Positions 1 to 9,257 of a stretch of 59,212 nucleotides of DNA are shown here, piece after piece. Source of the stretch: Hassallia byssoidea VB512170 (GTDB lineage Bacteria > Cyanobacteriota > Cyanobacteriia > Cyanobacteriales > Nostocaceae). Positions within the stretch are counted from its first letter, which is position 1. Each line of letters begins with the position of its first letter. The notes under the pieces are model-generated. The model was not told where the DNA came from. It searched no databases and worked only from the letters and a program-made list of their open reading frames with translations. The position numbers and the translations under genes were made by a program. The DNA is taken from positions 1 to 59,212 of the forward strand of contig NZ_JTCM02000032.1 in assembly GCF_000817785.2 (NCBI RefSeq). The letters are read 5' to 3'.

Positions 1-3
1 CTG

Positions 4-98
4 GACAAAAATGGACAGCCTTGTTTACTAGATCTTCAACACCCCACGACATTTTCGGATGAAGGCTGTCCATTTTTGTCTATTGTTTGTGAAACCCC
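4..98. repeat. Terminal-inverted-repeat element, copy 1
   Basis: Positions 4-22 (GACAAAAATGGACAGCCTT) and 62-80 are perfect 19-bp inverted repeats around a 39-bp loop, 77 bp in all. A second 77-bp copy lies at 10035-10111. The flank at 81-98 ends in GTGAAACCCC and reappears, reverse-complemented, beside copy 2. The element may be a miniature mobile element or a structured terminator. There is no coding capacity and the family is unknown to me. Confidence 0.8.
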
Positions 99-548
99 TA
101 CTTGTCTCCCTTGTCTCCCTTGTCCCCTACTCCCTACTCCCTACTCCCTACTCCCTACTCCCCATTCCCCTCTTCAAAGTAATTTTTTTGATATTTTTAT
201 CTGTCTTTTTTCAAATATCGGCAAATTTACATCATAGTAAAGACTGAGATTCATGAATAGAATATGAATTATTTAATACATGTTTTGCCAAATACAGACT
301 GACTTGAAAAAAGGATAAAGGAAAAAAGATATTTTGGCGATCGCTACTTAAGTAAAGAAAAATCTTCATTAAATATTGATAATCACATATACTATTATAA
401 AAGAAATTTCAGTATTATTGCGTAATAACAGGTGGTTCAAAATAAATTTAAGGCGCAAGGGAAGTAGTATATTGTCCTGATGAAAAGGTATTCTGTCAGA
501 ATTGTTGAAGAAATTGTAAAGTGCTATTCTCCTGTGTGACTGTGTGGA
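99..548. other. Intergenic region upstream of glmM
   Basis: No gene is seen. Positions about 108-172 hold short tandem repeats, first cttgtctcc units and then a run of ctccCTA-type heptamers, which produce a spurious short reading frame. The remainder, 175-548, is AT-rich and presumably carries the glmM promoter; no operator could be recognised. Confidence 0.6.
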
Positions 549-560
549 GTGTTTAAATCA

Positions 561-2033
561 ATGGTTTCATATATAACTCAAACTCAAAACGGCAATCGTT
601 GCGGTTCTGCAACTGAATTTGAAGCATCGACAAAAGGTATAGAAGACAGTTTTGCATCTAATTTAATTCCACTACCAGCAAATCCCCTATTTGGTACAGA
701 TGGCATTCGCGGAAAAGTGGGAGAATTGCTGAGTGCGCCTTTAGCATTGCAAGTAGGTTTTTGGACGGGTATTGTTTTACGTAACCATGCTGCCAATCCA
801 GGACCAGTGATTCTGGGGCAAGATTCGAGAAACTCCAGCGATATGCTGGCAATGGCTTTGAGTGCTGGGTTAACCGCAGCGGGGATAGAGGTTTGGTATT
901 TAGGATTGTGCCCAACTCCTACTGTCGCTTATCTGGTCAGCGTCAGTGATGCGATTGGTGGAGTGATGATTTCTGCCAGTCACAACCCACCAGAAGACAA
1001 CGGCATTAAAATTTTTGGGGCTAATGGTACTAAGTTACCGCAACTGTTGCAGGCAGCAATTGAAGCGGGGCTGCGCGGTCAGGCAATATTACCTGCTATT
1101 GTTAGTAATTGTGGACGGCATTACTCGCGCCCGGAGTTAGTGAAAAATTATGCCGAGGCATTGCAACAACCTTTGGAGAATGCTGTAAGTCTTCAGGGAA
1201 TGAAGATTGTTTTAGATTTGGCATGGGGTGCAGCAGTGAAGTTGGCACCAGCAGTATTCACAAGAATGGGGGCAGAAGTAATCTGTTTGCATAACGAAGC
1301 GGATGGATCTCGCATTAACGTTAACTGCGGTTCCACTCACCTAGATATTCTCGCCCAAACCGTCAAAGAACATAATGCTGACATCGGCTTTGCTTTTGAT
1401 GGCGATGCCGATCGCGTCTTAGCAGTAGATAATATTGGCAGACAAGTTAACGGCGATTACATCCTCTATCTCTGGGGACGCAGCTTGCAACAAAAGCAAC
1501 AACTGCCAGATAACTTAATAATTTCCACCGTCATGGCGAACTTAGGCTTCGAGAAAGCTTGGAAACAAATTGGCGGTAACTTAACTCGCACAGCAGTTGG
1601 CGATCAATACGTTCAAGCCGAAATGCTGCAAACAGGCGCAATGCTAGGCGGCGAACAATCCGGTCACATATTGTGCCGTCATTATGGTATCACGGGCGAT
1701 GGTTTATTAACAGCTTTACATATAGCCGCTTTAGTCAAACAAGCCGGTGTTTCCTTGAGAGAACTGGTAGATGAAAGCTTTGAAACTTATCCGCAATTAT
1801 TGCAGAACGTGCGCGTTGTAGATCGCGATCGCCGATTGGGATGGAAAAATTGCGAACCCGTACAGAGTGCGATCGCTTTAGCCGAAACCGCAATGGGCGA
1901 TTCCGGTAGAATACTAGTTCGCGCTTCTGGTACAGAACCGGTCATCAGAGTTATGGTAGAAGCTGCCAATGAAAAACTTGCTCATTACTGGACAAAAGAA
2001 TTAGTCTCACAAGTCCAGCAACACCTGGCATAG
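561..2033 (+). CDS. glmM: Phosphoglucosamine mutase GlmM
   Basis: Converts glucosamine-6-phosphate to glucosamine-1-phosphate in the cytoplasm, feeding UDP-GlcNAc for peptidoglycan and exopolysaccharide. Counting from ATG 561, the phosphoserine loop ISASHNPP places the catalytic serine at residue 140. The Mg-binding loop DGDADR, the sugar-binding GEQSGH and the C-terminal phosphate site RASGTEP are all present, so all four phosphohexomutase domains are intact. A GTG at 549 could extend it by four residues, but the purine-rich TGGAG at 545-549 suits the ATG better. FGTDGIRG, usually near the N-terminus, begins only at about residue 44, so there is an N-terminal extension of about 40 residues. 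It sits beside a polysaccharide cluster, which fits a sugar-supply role. Confidence 0.93.
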   Translation: MVSYITQTQNGNRCGSATEFEASTKGIEDSFASNLIPLPANPLFGTDGIRGKVGELLSAPLALQVGFWTGIVLRNHAANPGPVILGQDSRNSSDMLAMALSAGLTAAGIEVWYLGLCPTPTVAYLVSVSDAIGGVMISASHNPPEDNGIKIFGANGTKLPQLLQAAIEAGLRGQAILPAIVSNCGRHYSRPELVKNYAEALQQPLENAVSLQGMKIVLDLAWGAAVKLAPAVFTRMGAEVICLHNEADGSRINVNCGSTHLDILAQTVKEHNADIGFAFDGDADRVLAVDNIGRQVNGDYILYLWGRSLQQKQQLPDNLIISTVMANLGFEKAWKQIGGNLTRTAVGDQYVQAEMLQTGAMLGGEQSGHILCRHYGITGDGLLTALHIAALVKQAGVSLRELVDESFETYPQLLQNVRVVDRDRRLGWKNCEPVQSAIALAETAMGDSGRILVRASGTEPVIRVMVEAANEKLAHYWTKELVSQVQQHLA

Positions 2034-2252
2034 TTAGGAGTTAGGAGTTAGGAGTTAGGAGTGAGGAGTTAGGAGTGATGAATTAAGAGTCAGCATGTAT
2101 AAAAGTCAAGAGTGAGGAGTTAAAAGTGATGAATTAAGAGTCAGCATGTATAAAAGTCAAGAGTTAAGGCGTGGAAAAATTAGGAATCAAAACTCCTACT
2201 CCTAACTCCTAACTCCTAACTCCTAACTCCTAACTCCTAACTTTTAACTCAT
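2034..2252. repeat. Heptamer repeats in inverted orientation around a tandem duplication
   Basis: Positions 2034-2071 are reiterated TTAGGAG heptamers and 2203-2248 are the complementary CTCCTAA heptamers, so the block could fold into a long hairpin. Between them a 39-bp unit (GTGATGAATTAAGAGTCAGC and onward) occurs at 2075-2113 and again at 2126-2164 with a 51-bp period. This is the short tandemly repeated repetitive DNA typical of filamentous cyanobacteria. Confidence 0.85.
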
Positions 2253-2263
2253 TCAATTCCCCG

Positions 2264-3901
2264 ATGCTAAAACTTAAGAAAAAATCCAAGCGCTCAAAAA
2301 AAAAGCACTTCCAACCAGAAACTCCTCCTCTTAGCCTGCAAGAAAGGTTAGCCCAAAAACGCAAAGCAACCAAAGCGCGTAAAGAATTCACCGGCTTACT
2401 TACTAAAGCTGTTTCTGTGGCGATTATCGCCGGCATTCTGCTGGCTGTAGTCGGCGGAATTAAAGCCGCAGTTCCGGGTGTAGTCGGAATCATCGTCATC
2501 GCCTTTTGTTTCAAATACCCCCGACAAGCGCTTTTTGCCTTTATCATTTACGTACCTTTGGGTGGTACCATTACCTACTACATCGGTAACAGTCCCATAC
2601 TTCAATTAGCCAAAGACGCTTTCTACATTCCAGCGTTGATTTCAATTTGGCAGGTTTCCAAAAGGCAGCGACTACCTCTGCTGATTCCCAAAGCCCTGAA
2701 AACGCCACTATATATTTTATTAGCCTCCTGCACCATAACTTTACTATTTGTCAATGGCGCTCAACAGTTCAGTCCTCCTCCAGCTGGGTTACTGCAAGAC
2801 GCACCTAAAGAAGTACCCTTAGGAATGGGTATTCTCGGACTAAAAGTATTTTTAGGCTACTTACCCCTGATTACTTGTTATTACTACCTGATTCGTAATA
2901 AGCGGGATTTTCTCTTTTTATCGCGCTTACAAGTTGTCCTAATACTTGTCTCCTGTATATTGGGTTTTATTCAGTATTTTTTGCTACTAACAGGTATCTG
3001 TGAAGGTACTAGAAATGCAGTAGGTGGTGATTTATTTAAAGCCACACTAGAGGCTAGATGTTATATTGGCGGTTCTCTAGTTTATAGTCCCAGTCAAGGG
3101 ATGATTCGCTTACCAGGAACCTTTGTTGCTCCTTGGCAGTGGGCATGGTTCCTCATTTCTAGTACATTTTTTACCTTTGGCACTGGCTTTAGCGATCCCT
3201 CAATTCTTTGGCGAATCGTAGGTTTAGGTTCTTTAGTCACAGTGTTTGTTAATGCAGTTATTTCTGGACAAAGAATCGCTTTAGCTTTAGTCCCCACCTG
3301 CTTCATACTTTTACTATTGCTTACCGGTCAACTTGGCAACCTCAAACGGTTTATCCCCTTAGGAATGGGACTTGCCCTAATTCTCACAATTGCCGCAATC
3401 ACCAACCCTACCGTCGTCCAAGAGCGAACCGAAAGCTTTGTTGGTCGTTGGAATGCTTCACCCCCCCAACAATTTATCATGGATCAATTTGAGGAAAATT
3501 GGAAAAACGTCGCCGGACCTTTTGGAAGTGGTTTAGGTAGAGCTACTAATTCTGCCCGTGCTTTAGGTCAAACAAAGCTGGTAGAAACCTATTACCCCAA
3601 AGTCCTCTATGAAGTTGGCATTTTCGGATTACTGGCATTTCTGGGCTTGGTCACAACTTTAACAGTCGTCTGCCACCGTGCGTACCGTTCGATAAAAAAT
3701 CGTAATTTACGCAGTTATGCAGCCTCAATGTGGGTGTTTGTATTGTTTATTAGTTACAACACCTATTACTACCCTCTCGATGTCGATCCGGTTGCTGTCT
3801 ATTACTGGTTTACGGCTGGAATACTCTTGAAATTACCAGAAATCGATAAACAAGAAAAGGCAAATACCGAATCTGAGCAACAAGGCAAAAAAAAGCGGTA
3901 G
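2264..3901 (+). CDS. hpsL: Polysaccharide polymerase-like membrane protein (HpsL type)
   Basis: A 545-residue polytopic inner-membrane protein resembling O-antigen polymerases/ligases (Wzy/WaaL class). A very basic N-terminus (residues 1-45) is followed by roughly ten hydrophobic segments and a large loop around residues 390-450 with RTESFVGRW and GPFGSGLGR, the type of periplasmic loop seen in the Wzy family. Cyanobacterial members next to HpsN/O/P-type glycosyltransferases are called hormogonium polysaccharide protein HpsL. It probably polymerises repeat units outside the inner membrane. The stop codon lies inside a dispersed palindromic repeat at 3898-3926. The symbol is assigned from family resemblance and neighbours, not from an alignment. 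Confidence 0.7.
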   Translation: MLKLKKKSKRSKKKHFQPETPPLSLQERLAQKRKATKARKEFTGLLTKAVSVAIIAGILLAVVGGIKAAVPGVVGIIVIAFCFKYPRQALFAFIIYVPLGGTITYYIGNSPILQLAKDAFYIPALISIWQVSKRQRLPLLIPKALKTPLYILLASCTITLLFVNGAQQFSPPPAGLLQDAPKEVPLGMGILGLKVFLGYLPLITCYYYLIRNKRDFLFLSRLQVVLILVSCILGFIQYFLLLTGICEGTRNAVGGDLFKATLEARCYIGGSLVYSPSQGMIRLPGTFVAPWQWAWFLISSTFFTFGTGFSDPSILWRIVGLGSLVTVFVNAVISGQRIALALVPTCFILLLLLTGQLGNLKRFIPLGMGLALILTIAAITNPTVVQERTESFVGRWNASPPQQFIMDQFEENWKNVAGPFGSGLGRATNSARALGQTKLVETYYPKVLYEVGIFGLLAFLGLVTTLTVVCHRAYRSIKNRNLRSYAASMWVFVLFISYNTYYYPLDVDPVAVYYWFTAGILLKLPEIDKQEKANTESEQQGKKKR

Positions 3902-3926
3902 AGATGTTCCAATGGAACGTCTGTAC
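3898..3926. repeat. GTAGAGAYG palindromic repeat at the hpsL stop codon
   Basis: The pattern GTAGAGATGTTCC...GGAACGTCTGTAC is the same imperfect palindrome found at 7875-7903, 19075-19103, 20263-20290, 20322-20351 and 29991-30018. Here the TAG within GTAGAG terminates hpsL, so the repeat sets the gene's 3' end. Confidence 0.75.
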
Positions 3927-4167
3927 AAAAAAAGCAAAAAAATAAGCTAAATATGAAGCTGATTTAAAATACTCCCGTAAACTCTCGGAGGTCGCTTGCT
4001 TATAGATTAAGTTAGCTTTAGTCTTGTCAAATCTTTTTCTTCGTTAATTTATACCGTCGTCGAGACAAAACGCGCAGAAGCGTCTTTACCAAAATGGGTA
4101 ATTTGCCGGATGTGATGTCGCGCTCAAATATTGCACCCAACTTTTGAAAGCTTATATTCATCAACAC

Positions 4168-5292
4168 ATGACCAATCAAATCCAAGCACCACCAAATCGA
4201 TTTAATTGGATCGATCGCACAAAAGGATTAGCAATATTAGGAATTCTCATATTCCATTTTTTTCAAAACTATCCCGAACGCATAAATATAGTTTCTGTAT
4301 TAGATAGAAATCTGGCAAAGCTGGGATACGCTGCTGTAGATATATTCTTTTTAATGGCTGGTTTCAACGTTAGTTATGCTCTAATATCCAAATTAAGAAA
4401 AGATGGCATAGATAAAATCAAAGTTAACTGGAAATCATGGTTATCAAAAAGATTAATTAGGTTATATCCGGCTTATTTACTCGCTTTTGTATTAAGTTGC
4501 TTGTTGTATTTTTTCTTTGGTAATTTTCCGAGAAAATCTCTTTTGAATTTTATTTTGTCATTTCTCGGATTAGCGGGAATGAAATTTCAAGCAGTTAATC
4601 CTGGTTTTTGGTTTTTTACAGTCATTTTAGAAGCTTATATATTTACACCTATATTATTTTATATTTGTCAAAATAAATTTCCTAATATATTAATTTTCGG
4701 AAGTGCGATCGCTCTCTTCACTAAAATAGTTTCCTTCTCTTTTCTTTTAGCGAATAATTTTTTCTTTTACATCTTTTTCTTACAAACCAATTTTCTAGGT
4801 AGCTACTTATTTCAATTCTGCTTGGGATTATATTGGGGATGGGTTTACGCGGAACATAAAGCTTTCCGCAAAATAGATTTTATCGTTGCAACCATTATTT
4901 TTACTATCGGTTTTATTCTCTACGCTATTTTGGGTATCACTAAAGTCAATATTGTCTATATGCTAGGTTTTGATATGTTATTTACTCCTTTCTTTTTTTT
5001 GATGATTCAAAAATTGTTATCTCGTTTAGATAAAATAGATAAAATACAGCGCGTGCTAGGTTTTCTTTCAATTTTAGGAATTTATTCTTATCAGATTTAT
5101 CTAATTCATCAACCTTTGTATTTTGTTTTATTACCCAAACTCAAGCAAAGCATTCAGGTAAATTCATCTTTGAAAATAGTTGTTTCGTTGATGATAGTCA
5201 GCGTTGCTTTAACAATTTATGTTATCTTATTTACAAAATTAGAAAAAATTGTAATGAAACTTATTGGCAATGTTATGAGCAAGCAAAATTAA
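4168..5292 (+). CDS. Acyltransferase family 3 membrane protein
   Basis: A multi-span membrane acyltransferase of the Acyltransferase_3 (OafA/ExoZ-like) family, which transfers acyl groups to surface sugars. The N-terminal segment has RTKGLAILGILIFHFF, the family's first membrane helix with its conserved basic residue and histidine, and about ten hydrophobic helices follow. The C-terminal region LGIYSYQIYLIHQP matches the usual YLIHxP-type motif. An upstream TTG at 4144 is possible, but ATG 4168 starts the conserved part. It is AT-rich relative to glmM and lies between hpsL and hpsN, so it probably decorates the same polysaccharide. Substrate unknown. Confidence 0.85.
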   Translation: MTNQIQAPPNRFNWIDRTKGLAILGILIFHFFQNYPERINIVSVLDRNLAKLGYAAVDIFFLMAGFNVSYALISKLRKDGIDKIKVNWKSWLSKRLIRLYPAYLLAFVLSCLLYFFFGNFPRKSLLNFILSFLGLAGMKFQAVNPGFWFFTVILEAYIFTPILFYICQNKFPNILIFGSAIALFTKIVSFSFLLANNFFFYIFFLQTNFLGSYLFQFCLGLYWGWVYAEHKAFRKIDFIVATIIFTIGFILYAILGITKVNIVYMLGFDMLFTPFFFLMIQKLLSRLDKIDKIQRVLGFLSILGIYSYQIYLIHQPLYFVLLPKLKQSIQVNSSLKIVVSLMIVSVALTIYVILFTKLEKIVMKLIGNVMSKQN

Positions 5293-5377
5293 ATTTTCGG
5301 ACATAAATTTGGGCAAAATATCATTACAGGCAAATCATCTACCTGATTGCAACCATTATCAAACAAAATAAACAATA

Positions 5378-6403
5378 ATGACTTATCCTTTAATTTCCGT
5401 GATTATACCGACCTATGGTCGTGAGGAACCGCTGCGTGATAGCCTTGTGGATGTCCTCAAACAAGACTACCCGAATTTTGAAGTTTTGGTTGTAGACCAA
5501 ACCCTAAAACACCAACCGGAAATTCAAGCTTATTTAGACGAACTCTCAGCAGCAGATAAAATTAAATGGTTCCGCTTGGATTGGGCAAGTTTACCTGGTG
5601 CGCGTAATTATGCTGTGCGGCGCTCATCAGGTGAGATAATTTTATTTATTGATGATGATGTACAGTTAAAGAATGGATTTTTAGCAGCTCATGCTAAAAA
5701 TTATCTAGAAAAGCCAGAAATCGGAGCCGTTGCGGGGCGAGTATTTGACAGAATGAAATTGGGTGATTCTGGGGGGGACTTGGAGATTGAATATTTGCCT
5801 CCCGAAGCAATGGACCCAGGAATTGCTTGGTATCATATTGATTTGGTGCATACAGTTAAACCCCAGCAAGTGCTGACAGCGAGGGGTTGTAATATGTCTT
5901 TCCGTCGCGAGATTTTTACTAAGTACGGACTGAGGTTTGATGAGAGGTTTAAAGGTAGTGCAGTGCGGGAGGAATCTGACTTTTGTTTGCGCGTGCGGCA
6001 GACGGGATATAAGATTTGGTATGACCCAGAAGCTGATTTAGTGCATTTAGGGGAAGAAACGGGGGGTTGTCATGATATTAGTATGCGATCGCTCAAATAT
6101 CAAATGACCTTTTACCACAACCATTTTTTATTAGGACTGAAAAACCTCACCGCTACCCAAGCTTTACGCTTATACGCACGTTTATTTGATTGTCACGTCC
6201 TGGGACGTCCTCCTTGTCACAAAAGCGGTTCCCCGATTAAAATTGTCACCCGCTTAGTTTTCTATTCTTTGGGTTTTCTCAAAGCTGTGGGTACTGTGAT
6301 TCAATCAGCTTGGAATGATGGTCAAATTTACACTCAACGCGATCGCCAAGATTATAACGATTTGCCTGTAACCGGACAAGAGCAAATTTTAGCTTCCAAA
6401 TAA
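5378..6403 (+). CDS. hpsN: Family 2 glycosyltransferase (HpsN type)
   Basis: A GT-A fold inverting glycosyltransferase, cytoplasmic face. The N-terminus PLISVIIPTYGREEPLRDSL is the nucleotide-sugar binding strand. LDWASLPGARNYAVRRSSGE precedes the metal-binding acid cluster FIDDDVQ (about residues 91-97). A later RGCNMSFRRE and an acidic EESDFCLR segment match the acceptor/catalytic-base region of GT2 enzymes. It resembles the cyanobacterial glycosyltransferase called HpsN. It follows the acyltransferase by 85 bp in the same direction and is probably part of the polysaccharide unit-assembly set. The sugar donor cannot be read from sequence. Confidence 0.78.
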   Translation: MTYPLISVIIPTYGREEPLRDSLVDVLKQDYPNFEVLVVDQTLKHQPEIQAYLDELSAADKIKWFRLDWASLPGARNYAVRRSSGEIILFIDDDVQLKNGFLAAHAKNYLEKPEIGAVAGRVFDRMKLGDSGGDLEIEYLPPEAMDPGIAWYHIDLVHTVKPQQVLTARGCNMSFRREIFTKYGLRFDERFKGSAVREESDFCLRVRQTGYKIWYDPEADLVHLGEETGGCHDISMRSLKYQMTFYHNHFLLGLKNLTATQALRLYARLFDCHVLGRPPCHKSGSPIKIVTRLVFYSLGFLKAVGTVIQSAWNDGQIYTQRDRQDYNDLPVTGQEQILASK

Positions 6404-6476
6404 AACTAGGGACTAGGGACTGGGGACTGGGGACTAGAAAATTCTCCATCCCTAAATCTCAAATAAAATATGAGTC

Positions 6477-6535
6477 CGTAGTGAGCGATTTATCGCTCTG
6501 AACAATTATGTTAAGGACTAAAGTCCTTACTACGA
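6477..6535. repeat. CGTAGTGAGCG...CTTACTACGA dispersed double-hairpin repeat
   Basis: Two small hairpins in tandem (GAGCGA/TCGCTC, then AAGGACT/AGTCCTT) bounded by GTAGT and ACTAC. Related copies are at 27311-27358 and 53089-53137. Just upstream (6407-6435) are reiterated gggactg/gggacta heptamers. The interval between the two glycosyltransferases holds no other feature. Confidence 0.7.
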
Positions 6536-6601
6536 CCTTACATTTAATTTAGTTCTTTTACTTAACACCTAACAACCATCAACCATCAACCAACAATATT
6601 A

Positions 6602-7786
6602 ATGAAAATTTTAGTTGCCAGTCACACTTATATTGTAGACCTTAATTGCGAAAAATTACGCGCTTTATCTCAACTAGAACCGGGAATTGAAGTAACAGTT
6701 GTAGTTCCCAAACGCTGGAAACCCGGAGGCGTACAAAATAAAATTATTGAAACGCAATACCGCGATGAAGGTGCATTTAAAATAGTTCCGATTTCTAACT
6801 TCAGTCAAAATCATCAAGGACTTCTCACCTTTGGCGCTGATTTAATATCTTTGTTGCGACAGTTTCGCCCCCAAATCATCCAAGTAGAACAAGGTTCTCG
6901 CGGACTGTCTTACGCTCAAATGATTACTTTAAACAAGCTATTGGGACTAAAGGCAAAAAATATATTTTTTACTTGGTGGAATCTGCCATACGAACTCAAA
7001 TTACCCGCAGCTTTATTAGAAAAATACAACCTGAATAATAGCCACGGTATCATTTCCGGAAATCAAGATGGGGCAGAAATTCTCAGACAACGAGGATATA
7101 AAGGTTCAATTAAAGTCATGCCGCAGTTAGGTGTGGATGAAACTTTATTTGCTCCCAAGTCTCAACCAGAATTAGCGTCTAAATTGGGTATTCAACCAGG
7201 AGAATTTGTAGTTGGCTTTGTCGGACGTTTTGTGCCAGAAAAGGGCTTGCTGACGCTTGTAGATGCCTTAGCTAGTTTAAAAGATAAATCTTGGAAGTTA
7301 CTTTTAATTGGGCGGGGTGCGTTGCAATCAGAATTAATGAACAAAGCCGCTGAAAACAACTTTAAAGACAGAATTATCTTGGTAGAAAGCGTACCCCACG
7401 ATGAAGTTTACAAGTATATCAATTTAATGAGTACTTTGGTACTTCCTTCAGAAACAACTTATAAATTTAAAACTTTAACTTCTGCGGGTTGGAAAGAACA
7501 ATTTGGTCATGTGTTAATTGAAGCAATGGCTTGTCAAGTTCCGGTGATTGGTTCCAACTCTGGCGAAATTCCTCATGTAATTGGTGATGCTGGGTTAGTC
7601 TTTCCGGAAGGCGATGTTAAAGCTTTGGCTGATTGCTTATCGCAATTAATGGAAAAGCCAGAATTTGCCGAAAAGTTGGGAGAAATGGGTTATCAAAAAG
7701 CGATGGTTCAATATACGAATAAAGCTTTAGCAAAACAGCAATTAGAGTTTTATAAAGAATTGGTTAATAATCGTAGGGTGCGTTAA
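6602..7786 (+). CDS. hpsO: Family 4 glycosyltransferase (HpsO type)
   Basis: A GT-B fold retaining glycosyltransferase of 394 residues. The N-terminal domain begins MKILVASHTYIVDLN. The C-terminal donor domain opens with VVGFVGRFVPEKGLLTLVDA and contains FGHVLIEAMACQVPVIGSNSG, the GT4 region with the donor-binding glutamate (E-x7-E type). It resembles cyanobacterial HpsO. It is co-directional with hpsN and hpsP and presumably adds one sugar to the exopolysaccharide repeat unit. The last codons (RRVR and stop) lie inside a dispersed repeat starting at about 7772, so the extreme C-terminus is repeat-derived. Confidence 0.78.
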   Translation: MKILVASHTYIVDLNCEKLRALSQLEPGIEVTVVVPKRWKPGGVQNKIIETQYRDEGAFKIVPISNFSQNHQGLLTFGADLISLLRQFRPQIIQVEQGSRGLSYAQMITLNKLLGLKAKNIFFTWWNLPYELKLPAALLEKYNLNNSHGIISGNQDGAEILRQRGYKGSIKVMPQLGVDETLFAPKSQPELASKLGIQPGEFVVGFVGRFVPEKGLLTLVDALASLKDKSWKLLLIGRGALQSELMNKAAENNFKDRIILVESVPHDEVYKYINLMSTLVLPSETTYKFKTLTSAGWKEQFGHVLIEAMACQVPVIGSNSGEIPHVIGDAGLVFPEGDVKALADCLSQLMEKPEFAEKLGEMGYQKAMVQYTNKALAKQQLEFYKELVNNRRVR

Positions 7787-7844
7787 CGAAGTAACGCACC
7801 AATTTCAAACGGTGCGTTAGGCGCATAGCCGTAACGCACCCTAC
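7772..7844. repeat. GTAGGGTGCGTTA...TAACGCACCCTAC repeat
   Basis: The outer arms CGTAGGGTGCGTTA and TAACGCACCCTAC are inverted, with two more internal GGTGCGTTA/TAACGCACC units, giving nested hairpins. The left arm contains the last five codons of hpsO. A purine/pyrimidine palindrome of another family follows at 7875-7903. Confidence 0.75.
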
Positions 7845-7874
7845 AAATTTAATTTTACGGGCGGGGAAACCCCC

Positions 7875-7903
7875 GTACAGACGTTCCGGCGGAACGTCTC
7901 TAC
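7875..7903. repeat. GTAGAGACG-family palindromic repeat
   Basis: The palindrome centres on ACGTTCCGGCGGAACGT, with GTACAG and CTCTAC ends. The same core occurs inside the kinase gene at 29991-30018. It lies between hpsO and hpsP. Confidence 0.75.
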
Positions 7904-7926
7904 CTAACAACCAACAACTAATAAAA

Positions 7927-9141
7927 ATGCGAATTCTGCAAATTGTCCCTTCAATTTCTTTGATTTACGGTGGTCCCAGTCAAATGGTAATGGGACTATC
8001 TTCGGCATTGGCACGAGAAAATGTAAAAGTTACTATTCTCACTACAGATAGTAATGGTGATTCTGGTCAAAAACCTTTGGATGTTCCCTTAAATTGCCCG
8101 GTGAAACAAGATGGTTATGAAATAATTTACTTTCGTTGTTCACCGTTTCGCCGCTATAAGTTTTCTTTTGATTTATTAAAGTGGTTAAATAATCACGCCC
8201 ATGAATTTGACTTAGCACATATTCATGCTTTATTCTCTCCTATAAGTAGTGCGGCTGCGACTGTGTGCCGGCAGAAAAATTTACCTTACATTTTGCGTCC
8301 TTTGGGTACTCTCGACCCCGCTGATTTACGCAAGAAAAAGCAATTAAAACAGCTTTACGCCGCAATTTTAGAACGGGCAAATTTAGCGGGTGCAGCTGCA
8401 ATTCATTTTACCAGCGATCAAGAAGCAAAAATATCAGAACGATTTGGAGTTTCTACGCACGATTTGGTGATTCCTTTGGGTGTTATTCCCGCTGGAGGAG
8501 AGGGGGGAAGGGGGAGAGGGGGAGAGGGGGGGAATGCTATTCGGAGTCGGTTTGGTATCCCTTTTGATGTGCCTTTGGTACTTTTTATGTCGCGAATTGA
8601 CCCGAAAAAAGGGTTAAATTTACTGATTCCGGCTTTGGAAAAGCTGTTAGCCGAAGGTGGTAATTTTTATTTTGTCTTAGCGGGAACGAATCCTCAAGAT
8701 CCAGATTATGAAGAAAAGATAAGATTGCAGATACAAAATTCACCTTTGCGATCGCACACCACTATCACTGGTTTTGTTACGGGTGAATTAAAATCAGCTT
8801 TACTGCAAGCCGCAGATTTATTCGTCTTGCCATCGTATTATGAAAATTTCGGGATTGCTGTAGCTGAAGCGATGGTAGCGCAAGTACCTGTAATTATCTC
8901 AGACCAAGTGCATATTTGGCATCAGGTGCGCGATAGTGAGTCTGGGTGGGTGGGTACAACAGATGTGGAATCGCTTGTAGAATTGTTGCGACTCGCTTTG
9001 CAAAACCCCGAAGAATGTCGGCGTCGGGGATTGCGTGCCCAAGAATATGCATTGCAAAACTTTAGTTGGGAAGCGATCGCTCGTCAAACGATCCAAGCAT
9101 ACAATCAAATTTTGACCTCAAATTTAACTTCTTTACAGTAA
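7927..9141 (+). CDS. hpsP: Family 4 glycosyltransferase (HpsP type) with purine-tract insert
   Basis: A second GT-B glycosyltransferase, 404 residues. The N-terminus MRILQIVPSISLIYGGPSQM has the Gly-rich acceptor-domain loop of GT4. LVLFMSRIDPKKGLNLLIPA opens the donor domain, and ENFGIAVAEAMVAQVPVIIS carries the donor-binding glutamates. Residues about 190-204 are GGEGGRGRGGEGG, encoded by an almost pure G/A tract at about 8492-8534 in the linker between the two domains. That looks like a repeat that expanded in frame. It closes the cluster begun by hpsL. The HpsP assignment rests on resemblance and gene order. Confidence 0.76.
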   Translation: MRILQIVPSISLIYGGPSQMVMGLSSALARENVKVTILTTDSNGDSGQKPLDVPLNCPVKQDGYEIIYFRCSPFRRYKFSFDLLKWLNNHAHEFDLAHIHALFSPISSAAATVCRQKNLPYILRPLGTLDPADLRKKKQLKQLYAAILERANLAGAAAIHFTSDQEAKISERFGVSTHDLVIPLGVIPAGGEGGRGRGGEGGNAIRSRFGIPFDVPLVLFMSRIDPKKGLNLLIPALEKLLAEGGNFYFVLAGTNPQDPDYEEKIRLQIQNSPLRSHTTITGFVTGELKSALLQAADLFVLPSYYENFGIAVAEAMVAQVPVIISDQVHIWHQVRDSESGWVGTTDVESLVELLRLALQNPEECRRRGLRAQEYALQNFSWEAIARQTIQAYNQILTSNLTSLQ

Positions 9142-9257
9142 ACAACATAACTTAAAATTTTGTTGCAAACCGCCAAACCCCGATTGGACAACCGGGGTTA
9201 TGTGTGGCGATCGCATAGTACAATACTTTATGCCTTTATAACCACAGGGAATCTGAC

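Noticed and set aside
59-247. A 62-residue hydrophobic frame at the window start
   Set aside because: Mostly translation of CTCCCTA repeats with no ribosome site.
2034-2252. Possible CRISPR array
   Set aside because: The repeats are contiguous 7-bp units or one 51-bp duplication without unique spacers of regular length; no cas genes nearby.
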